A stretch of DNA of 64,000 nt, taken from assembly GCF_004011695.2 (NCBI RefSeq), contig NC_082409.1, positions 1,984,001 to 2,048,000 of the forward strand, in the 5' to 3' direction. Position 1 is the stretch's first letter, and the number at the start of each line of letters is the position of its first letter. The notes beneath the pieces are model-generated. The model searched no databases, was not told the DNA's origin, and saw nothing but the letters and a program-made list of their open reading frames with translations. The DNA is from Ascochyta rabiei. Lineage: Eukaryota > Ascomycota > Dothideomycetes > Pleosporales > Didymellaceae. Below are positions 46,272 to 58,088 of the stretch, piece by piece. The position numbers and the translations under genes are program-made.

Positions 46272-47982
46272 GCCCAACAACGATCTTGACCGTCGAAAGA
46301 TCCAGTATCTCGTACTCAAACCCTGATGTATTACCGCCCGCTTCCCGAGTCCGCCATCTCAGTGTGCTTCTATGATAGGATGGGGCGATTGCTGACATCC
46401 AAACACTTCTCTCCTCCACTGACTGAGTACCAATCGTTTCTCTGCCACCTGTATACATCAGTTGCCACCCACTTCGTCTCTGTGCACCCTCTCCAAATGA
46501 TCCATCATCTTGTCCTTCCTAGGAAGAGAACCTTTGTGTCCAGCCTTGATCCTATCACAACCGCTGACTGGATACGAATAACGAGGTTTCTTGCTTCCGT
46601 ACCCCTTGTGGCAAGATGCGTAATGACGGTTTAGTTATGCCGGTCGACCGAATGTAAGCTCAGCACAGGTTGAGAACGGGCACTGGTATCGATCGCTGCG
46701 GGTATTGCCGTTGCTGAGAAGTAAGCCTATGATGACAGGCTTTGCATCTTGGAAAGCACCGTTGTTGGGAGTCGAGATGTGAGGCGCTGATTGTGGGGGG
46801 CGGTGGGTGGGATGGCGTTTGGAGACTCGGTGCGAGCTTGGGATATGGCCTAGTTGGCTTGGGGTGGCAAGCACGGAAGATGTGTCTTGTTGGGGAGGGT
46901 GCGAAGGCGTCTCAAAGCTGGAGTGGACAAGTCAGCTCGAGCTCGAAACATTCGATGGTTTTCCACCCTGGTTGTTCAAGGGCTTTAATGAAGCGAGGTA
47001 GCATGCCTAACACCTTTTATATATGGAATCCTGAGGTTCGGCTGAGCTGTTTAAGTCTAGTATGTATAGGCATTTATGGTGTTGGTGATGTTCTTCAATG
47101 CGAGATGTTGTGGTGCTGCTTTGCCTTGGTATCCGGCCAATAGAAACGAGCTTCTTCATTAGCAGGGGAAGAATCATGTCATTGGAAGGCTTTGGTAGGT
47201 TCGATATAGTTGGCCAGCGTAATCAATCGATGTGAACGATGGGAACCCTGTTCCCATCGCAGTAAAGGTGAAAAATCACAGGGCACGGCTAAGATGACTT
47301 TGGCATGGGCAAACAGTATCACTAATTAGCAGATCAGCAATACCCATTGCAGTCTCACACACCTGTACGAGTTAGTCTCACTCCTGCTGTTTGCGGCTGA
47401 CATACCTTGACCAGCGAAAGCAACCATCTCAAAGTCCAAGCTTGGAGATTGGGGAGCTTCGCATACTCACTCTTCACTGCAGTACGCCATACCATCGTTG
47501 TTTAGATCGCCAAGTCCGAATGAATAAACGTTGGAGTGCATGTTGTCTGTCACGCCGGATGCCTGGTTTACTGGAGGCATGGCCCAGGTTGCTGTTCGTC
47601 TGATTCAGCCTGTGTCGCTGTTGACGGTCGCTCTACCTACGGTCTAAGTCCAAAGATTTGTGGGCCTTGAGAGAAGGTAAGGATGAGCTGAAAGCAGCAC
47701 CATTAGAAGAGCAGGGGAAGTTGTTGGAGAGGGATGAGTTCATATTGTGTCTGTTCAGCAACAACGGGAGTGCTGAGTGGTACCGCTTTGGAAAGATCAA
47801 TGAATAGAGAGATAGAGAATAAGTCTGTCGAAGATTTTGTGCAGCTTATGAGAGGCAGAGGAGTGGCTGTGACCCGCAGGTTAGAGTGGTGCCCTACTGT
47901 GCCCTACGTACAGATCAAGTTTGGGGCACAGAAGGCTGACGAATGAGGGCGCAGTGAGCCCTTTCCTAAGCCATTACTGCAA
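46272..47982. other. 1.7 kb without a recognised gene
   Basis: Downstream of the HET remnant. Frames such as 46742-47143 and 47734-47946 on the plus strand lack domains. Possibly further decayed sequence from the HET locus. Confidence 0.4.
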
Positions 47983-48411
47983 TCAATCAAGCCCACCATA
48001 GTCGACTCCCCATATGTATGCATCATAACATCGTCCGTAATTTCTCATCCACACAGCCTTGTAACCTCGCACTGCAGCCTGGAGGCCTTGAAGAAACGGG
48101 TCAGTCTTTCCCTCCTCTTCCTCCTGTGTTGATGGAAAGTACTTGGCTCGAGCGACGCTGAACCAAAAAGCGGATTCGGCGGTAGCCATCAGTGCTATAC
48201 CGGCATACACAGTGTAACGTACTACAGGCCTCGTCTCCTTGAGCTCAGCCCAGAGACCGAAGGCAGGTGTGGGCGGACTCTCTTGCGGCGGATGAGCTTT
48301 CCGGGAGGACATGTGTCGTTTTGAGATAGGGGCGAAGTGGGTTCTCGAGCCTGGGAGGCTGTGGAGTCGGCGTATTGCGAAAGGTGAAGCTCCTCGCGCT
48401 GGTACCAGCAT
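47983..48411 (-). CDS. Small probable mitochondrial membrane protein
   Basis: A single exon for 142 residues from the Met at 48411; an upstream in-frame Met at 48507 would add a hydrophobic stretch that looks less natural. The N-terminus MLVPARGASPFAIRRLHSLP is rich in Arg and Ser and free of acidic residues, like a mitochondrial presequence. One membrane helix lies at about YTVYAGIALMATAESAFWFS. An acidic loop (STQEEEEGKTDPF) and a conserved-looking tail with several Trp, Tyr and Arg (YKAVWMRNYGRCYDAYIWGV) follow. I do not recognise the family. Location and topology are inferred from composition only. Confidence 0.65.
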   Translation of the reverse strand: MLVPARGASPFAIRRLHSLPGSRTHFAPISKRHMSSRKAHPPQESPPTPAFGLWAELKETRPVVRYTVYAGIALMATAESAFWFSVARAKYFPSTQEEEEGKTDPFLQGLQAAVRGYKAVWMRNYGRCYDAYIWGVDYGGLD

Positions 48412-49162
48412 CTGAACTGTACGAGCGAGGCTGATGCATTCACGACTTGATGACAGGAAGATGCAATTGAGAACAAGCACTTGATTGCCATGCAGAAGAA
48501 AGACCAAATCGAAGTCATGTCACCCTACTATACTCCCGCATCTCGCACTCCGTCGCCTGCTTCACTCGATGTTGTTGCAGTCAGCCGCCAAGCTTCATCC
48601 TCCCTTTCCGGGCGAAAACTGCGAAGTCGACGCAATTTCCCACTAGCCTCGCCAACGGACGAAGCGTGCTCATGTGCGCCGTTGACCGTTGACGTCTGCG
48701 TCGCTACGATTGCGCGACCCACGAACACATGGCGTGGGCGTGGCGGCTGCTCATGGCCAGTGGTCAGATGATGGCCGTCAGCGTTGGAGGCCAGCAGGCC
48801 AGCAGAAACGGCTGCCAGCCATTCGCTTTTTCCGTGTTTGCTGGATCGCAGAGCGGGGAAGCAGCGCGCAGGGATACCGCGGCAGCCGTCAGCGAAGGTC
48901 CACATCGTTTGTTGATGGCCCACCCTTTTGCATGCATCATTCAGGAACGCAAAGCAAACTCCACGCGCCTTGGGTCACGCAGCGCTCAACCCACAACACA
49001 CCTACCACCTGTTTTCTGCGGTGCTGCTTTTGGCCCTGGAGTTGCCTACCTATTCGAGTACTATGCACACCACAGTTCGCACCGCCGCGTCCTACAACCA
49101 ACTGTCCGCCATTGCCGCCCAAATACTAAGACTACCGCCCCCGCTGTAACACAACAGCACGC
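48412..49162. promoter_or_regulatory. Divergent promoter region
   Basis: 750 bp between the small mitochondrial-type gene (-) and the coiled-coil gene (+). The half near 49100 is C-rich, as in fungal leaders. No specific site is identified. Confidence 0.45.
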
Positions 49163-51582
49163 ATGTCGACCACCAGCGCGGGCGCCATTCCAGGGCCGCG
49201 CTGTTGCTGTGGTAGCAGCGATTGCGCCTTCCTCGCCCATAACGGCCGTCTGCTTGACGGTCTCGAACGGGATGTCTCCAAAGCTGCTCAGCTCGGTCAA
49301 GTATGTCCACATTTGCATGCTCGCCGCCCTGCTGCCCCCGTCTGGCTGCTGCTCCGCTCAGCAGCTACCCTCACCTCCGCGCCATGCCGCTGACCTTTGC
49401 TCTGCAGGCCCTGCTCGTCCGCCATGAAGCCTACGTGGCCGACTCGGAGCGCGAACGTAGGCAGATGCTGGCCAACATCGAGCGCCTAGAGAACGAGAAG
49501 CTGGAACTCGAGGCCAAGAACGCGCAAACGATCAAACAGAACCGCGACCTCCTGGATCAGCTCGAGCAGCTGAACGAGTCCGTCTGCGGCTCAGACGCTC
49601 AGATCCAGGCTCTCCAGGACACGCTGCGCTCGACCGAGGAGGAGCTCCAACGGCTAGCCTCTCTATCAGCACGCACACAGCTGCTGGAGGCACAGTTGTT
49701 CGATCTGGAAAGGGAGCAGTCACGGCTACAGCACAACTTGGACACCAAGACCGTTGACGAGCGCACCGCTATACAACGCTGGCAAAAGGCCGAACGTACG
49801 CTTGGCGATCTGCAGGATCAGATCGACCGCATCGAAAGGGAGGCTCGCGAAGAGCGAGAGCGCCATGTCGAGGTGGTGGCACGCATGGAACGGAGAATGG
49901 CCGTTGAAAGTGAATTGAACACAGCAGCGGCACGGCTGAAGGCAAAGGCTGGACAAGAGAAGGACGGTAGTGCTGTCGTCTCCCATTTCGTCAAGGATAT
50001 CCTGCTGGACAACGCGAATCTTCAACACGGCATACTGGAGCTGAGAGAAATGCTGGTGAACTCGAATGAAGAAGTCGAGCGACTACGAGACCAGCTGAGG
50101 GTACACCAACCTGTTTCCACTTCACCAATTCAAGAATCTTCTGGGACAACCCTAGACCAAGAGATAGATTTGGAGACTGAGGTTGTTGAGCCAATCGGGG
50201 GCCAGGAGTTGCATATCCATCACCACTACCACGGCTCGAAACCAGCCAAGTCCCTCCCAAAGGTACAAGCACAGCGACGACACAGCAAGAAAAAGCGCTT
50301 CAGCCTGACGTCTGGCCACTTCGATCCTGCACCTTCTCTCAATCGGACCTCGACAGCTACCATCCTTTCTCAGACCGCAGTTACTGTGCCCAATTCTCAC
50401 CGCTGGTCACAAGCAACGACACTCGGGCCCGGTTCCCTTCCAAGTTCGCCTGTGTCTGACTCGTATCGTGGCTCCATGTACGACCGTGTGTTCAGCGATG
50501 CAGCTTACGACTCATCAAGACCTACTAGTCCTCCGGACTCCATAGACATGCACTCTCCCATGTTCGGCCCTACAAAGTCCAATGACTACCCCTTCGACTC
50601 AGATTCATCTCGTCATCACCGGAGGAGTAGATCGCGGAGTTTGAAGCCTCCGGTGATGTTGTCAGCAGCTCGCAGTGCTAGTACACCAATTGTCATGACC
50701 ACCAAGAGTGCTGCCCTGGCCGTCATTTCCGCCGTCAGTAGTCCAGCAGGGTCATACACGGATAACGCCTTTGCCCACTCGCCAACACCGATCATCCCCG
50801 AAACTCAGGCTGCGATACCTGAAGAGACCGAGGAGGCTTCAAATTCAGGATCCGAAGACGCCCTATTTTTTTCACCAGACGAAGTGGAGAGGGATAACGA
50901 TATCATCTCTACTATCACACCTGCACGACCTGCGCTACGTCGCCACGCATCTCACGAATCACTTATATCAATTTCTGGAATGGACATACATACCCTGCAA
51001 TCTCGCCCTGCCCAACTTCTAATGTCAACCCATTCACGCTTCTCAACACCCAAAGGTGCCGGCTCAGTGGATCCTGAGCTTACCCCATGGACTGCAACCG
51101 CTCATGGCAGCCTCTCGCAAAGAAGAACTGATAACAGCGATACTCGATCCTTCCTCTACTCCACAATTGCAAATCAGAAGCGTGGTCCAAGAAAAAGTGA
51201 AGGGCCACCGTCAGGGAAGAGCTCTGGAGGGTGGTTCTTTGGCAAGTGGGGGGCGACTCCAACATCTTTCTCGACATCACCTGCCGCTTCACCGACGCTA
51301 CGCCCAACCTCATCTGAGTCGCGTCAGACGCAGTCTTCGCAAGACACCGCCAAAGCAACAACGCCTGAGCCTACGGGCGCGAAGAAGAAGGCAACTGCGA
51401 AGCCTACGCCTGCTAAGGCGAAGCTCAGACCAAGTGGTGTCAATCAGAATGGCCCTATATGGGGCTTCTTCGATAGTATCCCTGAAACTCCAACAAAGGT
51501 TGTGGTCATTGACTATGATGCTGAGGCGTTAGGAGAGGCGCTGAACGATCGTAGTCCGCCGCGCATTATTGGTGACGTCTGA
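49163..51582 (+). CDS. Long coiled-coil protein, function unknown
   Basis: Two exons, 49163-49300 and 49408-51582, with a 107 nt intron, give 770 residues. The N-terminus has a Cys-rich patch (GPRCCCGSSDC) and then a helix leading over the splice into ALLVRHEAYVADSERERRQM. Heptad-rich coiled coil runs to about residue 290 and includes a distinctive VVSHFVKDILLDNANLQHGI block with ELREMLVNSNEEVERLRDQL. Next is a His cluster (HIHHHYHG). The C-terminal ~450 residues are Ser/Pro-rich and basic, with many possible phosphorylation sites, ending in GPIWGFFDSIPETP. This looks like a structural or scaffold protein of the cytoskeleton or spindle-pole type; that is inference, and I do not recognise a named gene. 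Confidence 0.85.
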
Positions 51583-53245
51583 ATGGGGTGCAGGACTGGT
51601 GCCAGACGCTCGTTATACATTAATTCTTTTCTGGATGCTTTTGATTTCTACTGACCTTTACCATCATTTAATGTTTTCTTATTGTTTGGGAAAGAGGGTC
51701 ACATCGTTACATTCTTTTGGATAGAAGAACGATATGCGTGTACAGCAGACCAGATGAGCTTGGATAGAGAAGGTGAGTCGACGTTGTGGATGAAAGAGTA
51801 CCGGAGTGTAAATATACCCCTGACACCGAACGGTGGTTTCATATGTATTGAAGAGCAGCAGAGAAGCTGGGAGAATGGAAGCAATATACTTATCACACTG
51901 CATTGTAAGCCTAGTACTGGAGTCGCGGAGGTGTTCTAATCTGTTCGTCCGTGATGCTGATGCAATACAGATTGGTTGAGAGGCTGGTTATCAGAATCTC
52001 ACATACTTCAACTACGACTTGTTCAAGCTCGTCTGTAATGTCAGGCAGGTATTGCAGACGTTGGAACTTGAAGGGGACTAAAGTACCTGTCTCTCAGTTA
52101 CCAGGCTAATCGATATCTATCGCGAGGTTGATCATAAGCTGAATTGATATATATCTATCCTTTCGCTCGAATACATTGTATCTATCAAATCTATCAAACT
52201 AGCCGTACAGCTTCTAGCTAGAGCAGATAGCTATCAGCTAAGCTGTTGAGTAGCTAGCAAGACGGCCGTCCCGACCGTTCTGACAAAGCCGCTACGCAGT
52301 CACCAAAGTCACCAACTCCAACCACGTTTGGTTTTCCTAACACAGCTTCATTTCCGCTCCTTTGCCGGTGGCGTACCAAGGCTGTGTGCTGAGCATTTCC
52401 TGGGGCTAGGCGGCATGCCAAGGCTAGCCCGTCACATGTGGCTGGCAATACGGAAAGAGATACTCCATGCCAAAGGTTCTTGGATTGTCAGACTTTATCT
52501 GCACGCGCGCAGGCCGCCCACCCGCGCCAAGTGTTCGGGATTACTATACTTTCTTAGCACAGCTAGATACGTGACGCCCTGCTTTGCCCCTTTTGCTAAT
52601 GTTCTGTCTGGAAGCTTACGGGATATCTTTAGTATATTTTTATTCCTTGAGGTCATTGGTAGACTGTTGTTGTATAATCCTTTCTGCTCTGGATAGAGAA
52701 GCGGCGTTAACTACTGTCTATACAGCCTTAGCAATTTCCGTCAAATCTTTGTTGAGCATACATTCCCTATGTTTTGGTTCGATGTTGTCTTTTGAGGTAA
52801 GGCATTTGAGTAGGTGTATTGGCAGGGATTTCGATTTACGCCACAGGGCCATTTGTGTCTCAATCTCCGGGAATTTCCTTCAATTGTTAGCTTTGTTGTC
52901 TGTCACTAGTCCGTCTAGGTCTAGTGGCACAGTCAACCCCATGGGGAGCATGGAATCCCCGCATCTTGGCTCTCGTGTTGGTCCTCACCCTTCCTGGGCG
53001 TGACTATGCTGCGTCGCTTGCTCGATTGGCTCCAAGAAATCTCGGGCCAGTGGTGGCCGAGGGTATAACATATATTCATCCGTGATGCTCACATCCCCTA
53101 TACGTCTCAGCACCCTTCCCTTCCTCTCTCTCCACCTCACCAGCATCGACCAGTTACCTGCATTGCGACTCCTCATCGTATCGCTTCAATTATTTGGTGC
53201 AATTTGCCAGCCGACAGTCCATCATTCCTTTCGGCTATTGTCACG
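51583..53245. other. 1.7 kb with a TA-rich tract and decayed coding-like sequence
   Basis: The 3' region of the coiled-coil gene runs into a TA-rich stretch (about 52100-52260, many TATC and TAGC words). Farther on, the minus strand of about 52690-52960 reads protein-like segments interrupted by stops. The transporter promoter follows. It may be an old, mutated transposon; no family identified. Confidence 0.45.
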
Positions 53246-55067
53246 ATGGCTACGGTGCAGGCTTCCGCTAAGACGGAGGCGGTACCACGGCCAGGCTCTG
53301 TTGATGGCGGCACTCACTCAACGCAGCAGCAGCTCGTCGAGGCTGCCGTCGCCAGCTCTGAAGCTGAAATCAAGCTGCCACGTATGGAACTTTTCAAGCG
53401 CTACCGTCCCGCCGCCATATACTCCGCGCTTTTATCCATGGCTCTGATCATGGAGGGGATGGATGTCGGTCTCATCAACAACTTCTTCGCCCACCCTGCC
53501 TACCGTCGGAGGTTTGGCAACGATTACAACGTGAAAGGTGAACTGGTTGTCTCAACCCAATGGCAAACGATCATCGGAGCCGGTAACAACGTTGGCTCTA
53601 TCCTCGGTCTCCTGGTCAACGGTTGGCTTCAGTCTCGCTACGGTTCTCGCAGGGTGTACTTGGTAAATATCTTCGTGACAACACAACCTAGAAATGTGCT
53701 GACCATGCGCTCATGCAGGGAGCGATGGTGCTCATGGCAGCCACCATTTTTATTCTCTTTTTCGCGCAGAATGTTGAAATGCTTCTCGTCGGTAACATCT
53801 TGTGCGGTATTCCCTGGGGTATCTTCCAAACTCTTACGACCGCCTACGCTGCCGAAATTGCCCCCACCGCGATGCGTGGCTACCTGACTGCCTGGGTGTC
53901 TATGTGCTGGGGCGCTGGCTCCTTTCTGGCCGCTGGTGTGCTTAAAGGCACCATCGACATTCAAGGCAATGCCGGCTGGCAGATCCCCTACGGTCTCCAG
54001 TGGATGTGGGTCCCCCCTTTGTTCCTCGTCGCCTGGTTCGCTCCCGAGTCGCCCTGGTATCTCATCCGCCGTGGCAAGATTGACGAGGCTGAGAAGAGTC
54101 TGCACCGCTTGGCTCGCCCAGGGCACTACACAGAGCAGTCAATGCGTGAGACTCTTGCCCTCATGAAGCACACTAATGAGATGGAGAGACTGGAGGCCAA
54201 GAGCGCTAGCTATGCAGACTGCTTTCGTGGCGAGAATAAGCGCCGTACATACATCGTCAGCATGGCCTGGCTCATTCAGATCTTCAATGGGCAGTCCATC
54301 ACCAACTATGCCGCAACAATGCTTCGTTCCATCGGCATGAGCGCTACCGACGCCTTCAGCTACACTATGGGTATTCAGTCAGTCAACATCTTCGCCACCA
54401 TAATCGCCATTGCCCTCATGGGCTCAGTTGGCCGCCGCACCTTCTACCTTTATGGCTCGGCGTCCATCGGCCTCTGCATGCTTGTCGTTGGTATCATGGG
54501 CTTTGCCATCAAATCGGCCTCGGACGTTGCCATCCCCGTTGCCGTCTTTCTCATCTTTGTCCAAATTGCTTTCAAGATCTCTCTCGGCCCGACAACCTAT
54601 GTTATAGCGGGCGAGATGGCCTCGTCTCGCGTTCGCGCCCAAACCATCGTCATTGGTCGTTCTCTCTACGTCTGCGGCCAGATCGCTGTCCAGCAGCTCA
54701 ACCCCCGCATGCTCAACAACGATCCCACTGCATGGAACTGGGGTGCAAAGACTGGTATGTTTTACTTTGGCTTTTGTCTGCTCTGGGTGGTCTGGATCTT
54801 TTTCTTCCTTCCTGAGACAAAGGATCGAAGCTTCGCCGAGATCGATTACCTTTTCAAGAAGAAGACGTCTGCCCGCAAGTTTCGTGGTGCGCCGGTCGAC
54901 TGTAAGTTCTAGTGCCCCTCTCACTACCAGTTTAGTGTTCCTGTGACTAACGCGTCTGCTCAGTGTTCGAGTTCATGCCAGAGGACACATCCCAAGACAA
55001 GCTTAGTGGGTTCGACGAAAAGGTCGAGCATATCGCTGTTACTAGCGATGAGAAGCGCGCTGCTTGA
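53246..55067 (+). CDS. MFS sugar transporter, alpha-glucoside/maltose permease type
   Basis: Proton-coupled sugar uptake at the plasma membrane. Three exons, 53246-53662, 53719-54901 and 54964-55067, with introns of 56 and 62 nt, give 567 residues. The ~60-residue N-terminus is hydrophilic, followed by 12 expected membrane helices. Family markers are IMEGMDVGLINNFFAHPAY in helix 1, the helix 2-3 loop GSRRVYL, PESPWYLIRRGKIDEAEKSL in the central loop and PETKDRSFAEIDYLF after helix 12. The helix 1 sequence and the FAHPAYRRRFG loop match fungal maltose/alpha-glucoside permeases better than hexose carriers. The acidic C-terminal tail on the last exon carries lysines that could be ubiquitination sites. 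Substrate is inferred from subfamily resemblance only. No maltase or regulator is adjacent. Confidence 0.9.
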
Positions 55068-56109
55068 TGGATTTGAACTTTTGTTACTAGTATTTCTGCT
55101 TAAAGTCAGGAGATAACAACTCTGCATGCTACAAGGATGCTGCGAACGGGCAGACACACCGAGTTACACTGCCTCTTACGCAGAGAATCTATCGAGAGGT
55201 GGCTAAACCAGACAATTTGTTCCATCTTGCGATCTTCTTGGACGATGACAACAAACCGACATTGCGCAGTGAATTACTGTGAAGCACAGGTGCGAGTGCC
55301 CGCCCGAAGAAACGACCAGAGAGTGTAACATCTCCACCGGTCTGAATGCATTCTGTCTTCGTGACATGGCGGTTTAGCAATTTTACGTTCAGTTCCATGC
55401 ACATTGGATATTGCGAGCAGTGTGCCATGTCTTGAGCTGTTCGTGGGTCTGCCAGAAAACTCAAGACTTTGTCGTTGAGGGTTTCCCAATAAGCAAGGTT
55501 GCCTCAAAAGTAGCAGTTGATCTTTACTGTCTGAAGGCCTTCGGTGCGTATGTTTAGGTCTGGCATGCGCCCTCGAAGCTTGCTGTTCGCGTTCAGATGG
55601 GACTGGGGGAGTTGTACGGTCTGATGGGAGGTCATGTTGTCAGGTTGGTGGTTGAGTGGGCGGTACCGAACTGGAGATCGAAGTGCTATGACGTTGTGTG
55701 AAAACGAATTGAGGCAGTTTCCTTACACGGTTGAGTAAAATAGCCTCAGGTGGGCAGAAGTACAGCACAAAATTGTTACCCATCACTGTGCGTTGTGATA
55801 TAAGCAAACTGTGAATTGTAGATATGATTGTTCAGTCAACTCTACATTCTCGAAGGTGGAATATTGCTGAAGAGTGTCGTCCTAGGTGGTAACTTGACAG
55901 AGTCAAGAGTGGAAATTCGGTAAGATCCCTGTTCGCAGAACCTGGCCCAAGCTCTCCACTCCACTGTCGCGCGACCGATGACAGCATCGTGCTTCATGGC
56001 CAGCTTCGCGCTCACGATTCACAGGAATTGTTACTTCACCATGCCGCATCCACTAAATCTCACGCTGGAATCAAACACGCAATTACGGCAACTTGATCAG
56101 AAGTGAGCT
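55068..56109. other. 1 kb spacer, no gene seen
   Basis: Between the transporter stop and the next plus-strand start. It holds 3' and promoter sequences; frames up to 91 codons have no domain. Confidence 0.5.
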
Positions 56110-56897
56110 ATGGTACTGCTTGACTTACTCACCATAGCCGGACTTCCCACTGCCGTCGGTGCAAGCGAAGCAGTCCACCAACAGCAATTGCTCGACGATG
56201 AAGCAGAAGCGCCAGAGCGCCAGGAGCCTTTCTATCTAGATGTATACTGCGATGCGCAATCAAGAAAGAAGGATGAAGTGCACGGCGCAATCGTAGTCTT
56301 GAAAGACGGCAAGGTAGCTCGACGTTATCGTAAAGACTACGTGAATCTACTGACAAGCGCACGAAGATCCGACTATGGCCCAAAGACTCCAAAACTGGCC
56401 TCCCAGAAGCGGAACCTGACAGCGGCGAGACACCGCATCCTTTCACGGGCTTCTTCTACCCATTTCCCACCGAAGATCTTGAAATACCGCACCGTCCCAT
56501 GCCTGCGCCTCCAATCCTCGGGCTAGTAAGCACGGTACCTACCTCGTCGAAAGCAACGTCAAAAGCAAAGTCAAACACCATGCGCCCAAAGCTGAACTGG
56601 ATATACGCAGACAAAGAGACGCGCGAGCTCAAGTACGGACCTAGAGCAGAGGCAAAACATCACACAGTAGGGCCATGGGACTGGACAGAAGACGAGCAGG
56701 GTCTGACGTTGGAAGACGAGGAGAGTCTAGTTGCTGTAGAAGAAGAGAAAGGCGGGCACGGTTGGGCGATATATTGGGATAGGGAAGACGATCGGCTGAA
56801 GCAGTGTGGTGTGTTGGAAACGAAGAGGGTGTTGAGGTGTAGTCTCGAGAGGAGACTGGTCGAAAGAAAGGAGATGGGTGGACTGGATGACCTATAA
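56110..56897 (+). CDS. Conserved fungal protein of unknown function
   Basis: Two exons, 56110-56313 and 56367-56897, with a 53 nt intron (CTACTGAC branch), give 244 residues. Without splicing the frame fails, because the second half is read in another register. Recognisable blocks are EPFYLDVYCDAQSRKKDEVH, GAIVVLKDGKIRLWPKD across the splice, HPFTGFFYPFP, LGLVSTVP, LNWIYADKETRELKYGPRAE, HTVGPWDWTEDEQGL and WAIYWDREDD. These read as a beta-rich single domain and I believe similar proteins occur widely in filamentous ascomycetes, but I know no assigned role. No signal peptide or membrane helix is present. It is followed 578 bp later by the UBC11 gene on the same strand. Confidence 0.8.
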
Positions 56898-57475
56898 TCA
56901 GTGTCAACCCGTTCCTACATGGAAACCGCGTTCTTCGTAGGCTTCTGAGGCTTTCGTGGTCAACTACTCGCAAACAAAGATGCTGTTCACAAGCTCGTCC
57001 CACACCGGCAACACCTCCCAAGCACCACCACCAGTGCCCCATGTCTTCTCCCTGCAACTCATCTCTATAACCGCCTGCACCCCTGCCATAAAGACGCGCG
57101 CGTGACGCGCCGCGATTCGATGTGCGCGATTGGCGAGAAAGGGCTAGCCAGCCGCGTCGCGCGCCGGGATCCCACGCGAAGCGTTTCCCTGGCAGACGAA
57201 CGCAAGGACCCAAAACACAAACACAGGCTCTCAAGCGATACTTCGCCCATGAGTACGCACCTCCACCACACCACACCTTCACCCACACCTTAATCGAATT
57301 GCTGTACTTCTTGGACCCTTCCATCTGCTTCCTCTGACACAAAGCTCTATCTCTATAGGGCACAATTACACTTGAAGGCGAAACCACGAAAGCTTGAGCG
57401 GGGCATCAAGGGCTAGCTTCAGCGCACACGAGCAAGAACTTTCTAGAGAGCAGCACTTCAGACGAAACCACAGCC
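56898..57475. promoter_or_regulatory. UBC11 promoter with ACGCG cluster
   Basis: ACGCG cores occur at 57094, 57105 and 57174 and, reversed, at 57153, all within 85 bp and about 300-380 bp before the start codon. ACGCG is the core of MBF-type cell-cycle boxes in yeasts. The regulation is inferred. Confidence 0.45.
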
Positions 57476-58088
57476 ATGGCAATGAACAGCAGCAATGCGA
57501 CCGTCGCCCAGCGGTACGTACTTTGTTCCTACACATCCACCATCTCCTCTCTCCACCGCTGCACCCTCTCATCGTCCTCTCACTAACGCCCTCCAGTCTC
57601 CAAAAGGAACTCATGGACATCATGACCAAGCCCACGCCGGGCATAACCGCCTTCCCCTCCGACTCGGACATGACAATCTGGACAGCGACCATCGACGGCC
57701 CCGCCGACACACCCTACGCAAACCTCGTCTTCAAGCTGTCCATGGAGTTCGCCAACAACTACCCCTACAGCCCCCCTACCGTGCTGTTCAAGACACCCAT
57801 CTACCACCCCAACGTCGACTTTTCGGGGAGGATCTGTCTGGACATTCTGAAGGACAAGTGGAGCGCCATCTACAACATTGGCACCGTGCTGCTGAGTCTG
57901 CAGAGTCTGTTGGGCGAGCCTAACAAGTGAGTGCACCATAAACCAAAATGGCTGCGATGTGTTTGCTGACGATGAGAAGCTCGAGTCCGCTCAACGGCCA
58001 GGCTGCCGAGCTCTGGGACAAGGACCCTGCCGAGTACAAGCGCCTCGTTCTCGCCCGTCACCAGACACCCGAGGAGCTCGATGCTTGA
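57476..58088 (+). CDS. UBC11: APC/C-type ubiquitin-conjugating enzyme E2 (UBC11/UBE2C)
   Basis: Three exons, 57476-57513, 57597-57926 and 57980-58088, with introns of 83 nt (CACTAACG branch) and 53 nt, give 158 residues. The enzyme carries ubiquitin for the anaphase-promoting complex, marking mitotic cyclins and securin. After a short N-terminus the UBC fold begins RLQKELMDIMTKPTPGI, followed by the strand block MEFANNYPYSPPTVLFKTP, the HPN motif (His83-Pro-Asn) and active-site Cys93 in GRICLDILKDKWS. Then come LLSLQSLLGEPN and, on the last exon, SPLNGQAAELW. The YNIGTVLLSLQSLLGEPN and SPLNGQAAELW blocks are typical of E2-C. Other E2 classes are less likely but share much of the fold. Confidence 0.9.
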
